DNA of 64,000 bases from an uncultured Nitrospira sp. (GTDB taxonomy: Bacteria > Nitrospirota > Nitrospiria > Nitrospirales > Nitrospiraceae), in the NCBI GenBank assembly GCA_902500775.1, contig CABVRZ010000006.1, positions 85,055-149,054 on the forward strand, given 5' to 3'. A model generated the notes under the pieces. That model searched no databases, had not been told where the DNA came from, and saw only the letters and a program-made list of their open reading frames with translations. Position numbers and translations under genes: made by a program. This document shows positions 58,652 through 64,000 of this stretch, in pieces; within the stretch, counting starts at the first letter, position 1, and each line of letters starts with the position of its first letter.

Positions 58652-59296
58652 AATTTGAAACCTGCCTGTCGAGTATGGTCGTTCGCCAGTCGGTATGGCC
58701 TTTCACTCCAAAGCTCTTCCAGACCGGGAATGTCCGTGCCGATACTTGCTCGCACAATGCCTTTGCCATGCTCACTCTTACTTATGCTGTCCTGCTACGA
58801 ACATGTACGCATCACTCGTGCCACATACACTCCGCATAGAAGCCCTGCAGTTATAATAGCTTCCACAATGTGTTTCGAAGTTAGACACCGATGATTGGTA
58901 TCGAAATGGATACTGGGTGGATCCAATTAGATTCGATAGGAGGTACTGAACAGGAAACGCACGCATGCAGACTGAAGCACATTTTCTGAACTACTGAGGT
59001 TCAAGCCACATGTCCTGCAATCTGACACGTTTGAGATTTCTTACCCAGGTGACACTAAACTTCCTTCGCCATCGTTTTGAACAGCACGACGGCGGTTCCT
59101 TCTAGAAACAAAAGAATCCTTATCCGCATGGTTAGAGTGGGCCGGTGGATGGGGGTCTTATTCTGACTAACAGCCTTGTGGAGTATCCGAGTCGCAGGGA
59201 ACTGCTTGTCCTGCATACTTCAGCAGGAGATGCCTCATCGATCACGCGAATTCATCTGCCCCTTCTTAGGCAGGAGAAAACGGATTGGGTGTATCC
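58652..59296. other. Gene-free stretch
   Basis: About 640 bp between the propeller gene and the CorA-like gene. No supported gene, repeat or promoter was recognised. Confidence 0.5.
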
Positions 59297-60946
59297 TCAG
59301 GAATCCCGTCCGTGTTTGCTTCGCCAGATCGTCAGCAATGCGGCAAGCTTGTCTTTCGACGACCGATGCTCCTCAGCTAGGGTCTCCAGAAAATCCGAAA
59401 GCCGCCTTGATTTCAGGACCGTATAGAGCGTGACGATAATGACGGGGATCAACACGATGAGGAAATACCAGAAGCGTCTGCTGGACGGCTCTTGGCCCAG
59501 ATCAAAGAGATTCATCCCCAAGACACCGGTCGTTGCGACACCGATCAAGCCGACCGTCGCCACGACCGTCAGACGCACCATTGTTTCTCCCTGGCGACGG
59601 AGCGCATCGCTGTCGAGGTATTGGCTCATATCCTCCAACTCCGAACGGAGTTCATCGTAGAGTCGACCGGTGCCCAGATGTTCACTGACCATCCGATACA
59701 GTTCCTTCACTTGCCCATGATCCGACACCTGATGAGACCAGTAGCGATGGGTAAACCGCAGAAAGATACCGAGCGTTTGTCGAATCACGCGGCGGAACTG
59801 CCGGACTGAGTCGAGCTTCGTGAGGTCCAGCTGATTCATCGCCTCGACCAGACGATTCGTCAACATCAACAGGGCAGCTTTATGAAAATGCGGGATCAGA
59901 AACAACAGAAAGTATTCGTGACGGAACTGTTCCAGGTTGGTCTTGCGATCCTCGAACGCCGGTTCTCCGGCTTCACCCACCATCGTAAACACACGGCCCG
60001 TACACATAAAGCGAGTGCCTGGAGAGCCTGTGCCCTGCCCGTTCCAATAGCGGTCGTAACAATGCTGTCCTTCAAAGTCACGGAGATAGCGTTCTGAAAA
60101 CGGTAACGTACTGGAACTACCCGGTGCCGCCGCTAACCCAACCCGCGCGAACTCTCCTCGCGTGAGTGCACCCGGATCGTCCAGCGTCAGATACGCCATG
60201 ACCGGCATCAAGTGGTATTCAAGCTGACGATACCGAATGAGACCGGCTTTTTCTGAATGGTGCAACACGAGCGGTTCAAGCAGAAACTCCCAATGCGAAG
60301 CAAGACTCAGTGACCGATGCTGGCAGACAAACGAGAGATACTTCTCACGGTGATCATAGTCGGAGACAGCCAGCACCGTCCCTTCTGAGGACAGCCACTC
60401 CACGTGCTTGGGACAATGGCCCCCATGCCCGTCACGCTCCCAATAAGTAGGATAGCATCGGCCAAAGCGAAAGAGTGAGTTCTGGACCTGCACAAGCGGC
60501 ACGTCATCGCCATAGATTTCGACGACCAGGATCGCCACATCGATATCGTAGAAAAAGTACAAATCCAGATGGGCCACCGTGAGGGTCATAGGAGTCTCAT
60601 AGGGACCAGGGAAGACCATCCGCACCTTTGCAATATCAGTGCGACGAAAGACGCGAATTGCGGGCTCTTCCCGGATTTCCGAACTCGTCCTCTTCCCTTC
60701 CCCATATAAAAATCGCTGGACGTAGGGTAGAAATGTCACGAATTCGCTGTAATGTCGTTCCTGGAACTTTTGAGGATCACCCGTAAACTCATCCACGACC
60801 TCACGCCACGGATTATGTGAATTCGTCGCCTGCAGAAGTTCCCAATGTTTTTGGATCGGGGCATCCTCCCGGATAGGCGTGAGCTGCATCGGCCACAGGA
60901 GAATTTGTCGGAAATGTCGAACGAGCTGTGAGCTGTCAGTCCTCAT
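59297..60946 (-). CDS. CorA-family divalent cation transporter with long N-terminal domain
   Basis: A 549-aa protein. The C-terminal 100 residues have the CorA architecture: a long helix (LYDELRSELEDMSQYLDSDAL), then TVVATVGLIGVATTGVLGMNLF with the GMN selectivity motif, and a second span (WYFLIVLIPVIIVTLYTVL). The N-terminal cytoplasmic domain of about 380 residues is longer than usual (CorA is about 316 aa in total) and includes VAHLDLYFFYDIDVAILVVE. ATG at 60946 with GAGGTG; a longer frame to 60988 is less likely. Transports Mg2+, Co2+ or another divalent ion by family; specificity unknown. A decayed copy of its 5' end lies 2.1 kb away. Confidence 0.82.
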   Translation of the reverse strand: MRTDSSQLVRHFRQILLWPMQLTPIREDAPIQKHWELLQATNSHNPWREVVDEFTGDPQKFQERHYSEFVTFLPYVQRFLYGEGKRTSSEIREEPAIRVFRRTDIAKVRMVFPGPYETPMTLTVAHLDLYFFYDIDVAILVVEIYGDDVPLVQVQNSLFRFGRCYPTYWERDGHGGHCPKHVEWLSSEGTVLAVSDYDHREKYLSFVCQHRSLSLASHWEFLLEPLVLHHSEKAGLIRYRQLEYHLMPVMAYLTLDDPGALTRGEFARVGLAAAPGSSSTLPFSERYLRDFEGQHCYDRYWNGQGTGSPGTRFMCTGRVFTMVGEAGEPAFEDRKTNLEQFRHEYFLLFLIPHFHKAALLMLTNRLVEAMNQLDLTKLDSVRQFRRVIRQTLGIFLRFTHRYWSHQVSDHGQVKELYRMVSEHLGTGRLYDELRSELEDMSQYLDSDALRRQGETMVRLTVVATVGLIGVATTGVLGMNLFDLGQEPSSRRFWYFLIVLIPVIIVTLYTVLKSRRLSDFLETLAEEHRSSKDKLAALLTIWRSKHGRDS

Positions 60947-61276
60947 CACGCACCTCGCACTCGGACAAGCCATCGTTCGCCCGCACACCCAGATACATGC
61001 GTGCTCTTAAGATAGAGAGTCGTCATACCCCAGTAACTTATACCATACGAAGTTTCAGAAGGGGCGAGCGCTGGAATTGGGATTTGCACGAGTATTATGC
61101 ACGGACCAGGGAGCGGGCATGACTCTCGACTTCGGCCCGCTCCACTTCACCGGCATGCCCTACTGCCGGCATATTTCGGAAAGCCCGTCACCAATGAGAA
61201 GGCCCACCGGTTGTTGTCAACTTAAGGAACTCGCACAGAGGAGCTATCCCATGGCTGGGGGACGCCATCCGGTGGA
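60947..61276. other. Gene-free stretch upstream of the CorA-like gene
   Basis: About 330 bp without a supported gene between the methyltransferase stop and the CorA-like start. No convincing promoter was found, although one must be here or further upstream. Confidence 0.45.
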
Positions 61277-62449
61277 TCAGGATTGCAGCGTCCCGCGCCG
61301 TCGTCTTGCACCACCTGGGACGATGATGAATTCGTAGAGTCGGCATTCCAGATCGCCGTTGAAGAGGGGAATACGTTTCGATGGGGCGAGGCCGATGAGT
61401 TTCGGCACACGGGCGTCGCCCGTCAACACATAGGCCCGCCATCCGGCAAAGCGCTGCTTCAGCCAATCGCCCAGCTTTGGGTAGAGTGCCGCCAATTCAT
61501 CGGGGCGACTCAAGCGAACACCATAGGGCGGATTGATGACCATGACACCCTGCCCCGCCGGAGCCTCCAGATCCAGAATGTCGCTCTGCTTGACCCGCAC
61601 ATCGACCACCACTCCCGCCCCTTGAAATGCCCGTTGAGCAATCTTCACCATGGCCGGATCATGATCCGAGGCATAGATGGCGGCCGGCACTTCAGCTAGG
61701 CGTTTGGCGAGTGCCGCTTCGCGCAGACGGCCCCACAGTTTGTCATCGTGAATCAGCAACCGCTCAAAGGCAAAATGGCGGGCCGTCCCCGGCGGAATCC
61801 GGCGAGCCATCAGTGCGGCTTCGAGAGCGATGGTCCCGCCTCCACACATGGGATCAAGCAGCACATCGTTCGGCGTCCACCCGGCGAGCCGGAGGATCCC
61901 TGCCGCCAGATTCTCCTTCAACGGCGCTTCGACCGATGCAATTCGGTAACCTCGTTTGAAGAGGGGCTCGCCGGACGTATCCAGGTAGAAGGTGATGGTA
62001 CTCTCATCGAGAAAGGCATCCAATTTGATGTGCGGCCGTTCTGTGTCGACACTGGGCCGTCGTTGGCGCATGGCGACGAACTTGTCGCACACGGCGTCTT
62101 TGATCCGGAGGGTGAGAAAATCCAGACTCGGAAGCGGGCAGCGCCGCGCGCTCACTTTGACTTTGATCGTCTGCGACGGGGCGAACCAGTCAGGCCAGGG
62201 GAGTGCATAGGCCGCACGATAGACATTATCTTCCGTTTGATAGGGACTGTGGCCGACCTCCCAGAGGACACGGCTGGCGATGTGACTCTTGAGATTGACC
62301 CAATACATCGTCGACCAGGGGGCCGTGAATCCAACGCCGCCGTCGGTCTTGGATGTGGCCGGCACACCGAGATCGTGAAGCTCCTGTTCCAGCACCCCCT
62401 CCAAGCCTCGTGGGCAGGGCGCAAAGAATCGTCGTAATTTTCCATCCAT
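61277..62449 (-). CDS. THUMP-domain 23S rRNA (guanine-N2) methyltransferase, RlmL N-domain type
   Basis: A 390-aa protein: N-terminal ferredoxin-like/THUMP part (FFAPCPRGLEGVLEQELHDL; HIKLDAFLDESTITFYLDTSG), then LFKRGYRIASVEAPLKENLAAGIL, the SAM-binding loop LLDPMCGGGTIALEAALMA, and the amino-methyltransferase motif VINPPYGVRLS near residue 302. Matches the RlmL/YcbY N-terminal half and related UPF0020 proteins; the C-terminal RlmK half is absent. It methylates an rRNA guanine (m2G2445-type) by family inference. Confidence 0.9.
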   Translation of the reverse strand: MDGKLRRFFAPCPRGLEGVLEQELHDLGVPATSKTDGGVGFTAPWSTMYWVNLKSHIASRVLWEVGHSPYQTEDNVYRAAYALPWPDWFAPSQTIKVKVSARRCPLPSLDFLTLRIKDAVCDKFVAMRQRRPSVDTERPHIKLDAFLDESTITFYLDTSGEPLFKRGYRIASVEAPLKENLAAGILRLAGWTPNDVLLDPMCGGGTIALEAALMARRIPPGTARHFAFERLLIHDDKLWGRLREAALAKRLAEVPAAIYASDHDPAMVKIAQRAFQGAGVVVDVRVKQSDILDLEAPAGQGVMVINPPYGVRLSRPDELAALYPKLGDWLKQRFAGWRAYVLTGDARVPKLIGLAPSKRIPLFNGDLECRLYEFIIVPGGARRRRGTLQS

Positions 62450-62831
62450 TCCTTACGTATCCTTCTCGGAGACCAGGCCAAGCGTTCCCAAGTCCTCGTG
62501 ACGTTCAGTTGTTGCGTAAAGGCATCCAGGCTAGTGGCTGTCTTCCAGCGCATGGTGTCGCGAGGGTACCGCCCATGGCAGAAGCTGTCAATGCGATCTT
62601 TAGTCACCTTGATAATTGCGTGCGGAGGAAGGGACCAACTAGTAGAGTATCTCTGTGATCCTTCCAATATCCATCTCCCCAAAGACCCCGCAACTCCAAT
62701 CGCGGAGGCCGGCTTGGGATTTGCTCTCGATCAATTCGATGATGGCGTGCACACAGATTACGAGGGGTTGGACTTTCTTCCAGTAGGCCAAATACAAGAC
62801 TCCCGGCACCTTTTCATCACTCAAGCTCAGT

Positions 62832-63075
62832 CCTCTTCCCCTCACCGTACAAAAACCGCTTGTCCTACAGTAGAAATGTTACGAATTCGCTGTAATGTTG
62901 TGCCTGGAACGGCCGAGGATCACCTGTAAACTCATCCAGCACCTCACACCACGGATTATGTGAATTAGTCGCCGGCAGGAGTTCCTAATGTATTTGGATT
63001 GAGGCATCCTCCGAATGGGAGTGAGCTACATTGGCCACAAGATGATTTGTCGGAAATGTCGAACGATCTTTTGAG
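62832..63075 (-). pseudogene. Decayed duplicate of the CorA-like gene 5' end
   Basis: This segment aligns base for base with 60684-60946, the first 85 or so codons of the CorA-like gene, with scattered substitutions. On the minus strand it reads IVRHFRQIILWPM, then an amber stop, then LTPIR and a one-base deletion; later SEFVTFLL, stop, and KRFLYGEGKR. It is clearly non-coding now. Left of it (62639-62845) an open frame of 68 codons resembles nothing I know, and the rest up to 63347 is gene-free. Confidence 0.8.
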
Positions 63076-63347
63076 AATCAGGCACGGTACAACTCCTCGC
63101 AAGAGAAGGAATCACGCAGCATCAAGATGCCGGTAACACTCCGCGTGGTCTCACACCACGGCGCTGCGATGTGATTGTCTTATTCCACAGCCTGATGAAA
63201 ATGTGCCTAAAAGAGAGACCCGATCCTGGTCCCTCGACAGAAACCACCACTGTTTCGTAATCGTGCATCCAACGAAGAATGGAAGGTGACCAGAGCCCCC
63301 GCGTCTGCCTTCTTCACGGTTGTCGAGCGATGACCTACCGCTCCAAA

Positions 63348-63959
63348 CTATCGCTCATTGGAAATCGTCCTTGGAGCTTGAAGCACCGTGATGCAATCCG
63401 GCCAGAGTGTCGCTGGATCTTTACTGAGAATATCGAAGGCACTTGATGACAACACACCCCACGAGCCCTGACGCATCTCGTATTCGAGCTGCCCCGGCGC
63501 CCATCCGGCAAACCCAGCAAATGCACGGAACGCTTCGTTGGGCGTGGGGCTAGCCATGACGCGATCGAGCACTGTGGGTGTGCCCACATAAATCCCATTC
63601 ACAATGTGTCGTGCATCGGGCAGGACCTGCCTGAGTCGGAACAAGAGCACCAACTGTGTGCGCTCAACTGGTCCCCCTAAAAACAACCGGTGGTTGGTTT
63701 GTTTCAGCAGAGGAAGATCCCGCAAGACCTCTGCTAACAGAACATCAGTAGGGCGGTTTAAAATGAGGCCAATGGTCCCACTTCGTCCATGCTCCACGAT
63801 GAGTAGAACAGTTTGGGTAAAGTTGGGATCGGCCAACGAGGGGCTGGCAACCAACAGCGCACCTGTTTGGACTGACACAGGCAGAAATTCTTGCTGGGCC
63901 AACACAGGAAGAGCAGATAGTACAGACACCACTCCCAGCAGCAGGCGAGATCCTGTCAA
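63348..63959 (-). CDS. YqgE/AlgH (UPF0301) family protein with signal-peptide-like N-terminus
   Basis: A 203-aa protein of the UPF0301 family: GALLVASPSLADPNFTQTVLLIVEHGRSGTIGLILNRPTD is the diagnostic start, then LFLGGPVERTQLVLLFR, VNGIYVGT, FAGFAGWAPGQLEYEMRQGSW and LWPDCITVL. Unlike the cytoplasmic YqgE of E. coli, this one has a hydrophobic leader (LLLGVVSVLSALPVLAQQ) that looks like a cleavable signal peptide. The given start is a TTG; the frame stays open to the right edge of the window, with a basic stretch EDRR upstream, so the true start may lie outside. Function unknown. Confidence 0.85.
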   Translation of the reverse strand: MTGSRLLLGVVSVLSALPVLAQQEFLPVSVQTGALLVASPSLADPNFTQTVLLIVEHGRSGTIGLILNRPTDVLLAEVLRDLPLLKQTNHRLFLGGPVERTQLVLLFRLRQVLPDARHIVNGIYVGTPTVLDRVMASPTPNEAFRAFAGFAGWAPGQLEYEMRQGSWGVLSSSAFDILSKDPATLWPDCITVLQAPRTISNER

Positions 63960-64000
63960 TAGGTGTGTAAATGGAATCAGGCGGCGGTCCTCTCGGCCTG

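Noticed and set aside
62639..62845. Minus-strand 68-codon ORF next to the CorA duplicate
   Set aside because: No domain, no ribosome binding site, and it runs into a pseudogene; possibly a relic, but it cannot be supported.

Overview
This window looks like a chromosomal segment of a Gram-negative bacterium of the phylum Nitrospirota, most likely Nitrospira. That is inferred from gene content, namely a KDO/heptose lipopolysaccharide gene set with outer-membrane proteins, giant periplasmic multicopper oxidases, and a palindromic intergenic repeat that reads through as the peptide pattern ASLRGSTY...LASSLAAALLDSL. No rRNA, tRNA, CRISPR array, phage or intact insertion sequence was recognised.

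Layout. (1) 0.3-14.4 kb, all on the minus strand: a copper-redox operon. It runs from a 1647-aa multicopper oxidase through a blue-copper (amicyanin-type) protein with a C-terminal carboxypeptidase-regulatory-like domain, two exported SUMF1/FGE-fold proteins that lack the catalytic cysteines, and an exported unknown, to a second multicopper oxidase of 1610 aa and a strong terminator. In both oxidases the copper motifs occur in the order HxxHxH, HCHxxxHxxxxM, HxH, WHDH, which is permuted relative to laccases. About 800 bp of regulatory-looking, gene-free DNA lies upstream. This is the strongest candidate for an undescribed system; metal (for example Mn(II)) or other substrate oxidation is a hypothesis only. 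(2) 15.0-16.2 kb: an orphan MEMO-family protein. (3) 16.4-23.8 kb, minus: a tightly coupled operon of membrane proteins, a lipoyl-like domain protein and a GlmL/MutL-like ASKHA ATPase without any visible mutase. It contains a duplicated gene junction encoding a 47-aa microprotein and starts at a near-consensus sigma70 promoter. (4) 24.0-26.5 kb, plus: an accessory islet with a BrnT-type toxin-antitoxin pair, a frameshifted beta-barrel pseudogene and a HEPN-like protein. (5) 26.7-37.3 kb, minus: envelope and housekeeping genes plsY, a lipoprotein esterase, pgsA, kdsD, kdsA, pyrG, kdsB, hldE (kinase domain only), lepB and lepA. (6) 37.4-40.0 kb, plus: bioA and an lhgO-like oxidoreductase, transcribed from a promoter whose -35 box overlaps that of lepA. 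(7) 40.5-42.0 kb: a lipoprotein metzincin-like protease and an exported unknown. (8) 42.8-54.3 kb, minus: a pyrimidine operon (pyrR, pyrB, pyrC, a DUF4149-like gene, carA, sppA, an M48 protease, carB, then greA and a SAM-hydrolase-family gene) with a PyrR-type RNA attenuator and a short leader ORF. (9) 54.4-58.5 kb, minus: three surface-type repeat proteins (a beta-helix split by a 22-bp insertion, a ricin-type beta-trefoil, and an M23-like domain fused to a seven-repeat propeller), none with a signal peptide. (10) 59.3-64 kb: a CorA-like transporter with a very long N-terminus, an RlmL-like 23S rRNA methyltransferase, a decayed copy of the CorA gene 5' end, and a YqgE/AlgH protein whose 5' end may lie beyond the window.

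Start sites were chosen by eye from Shine-Dalgarno sequences, overlaps and family length. Family assignments rest on motifs seen in the translations, not on database searches.
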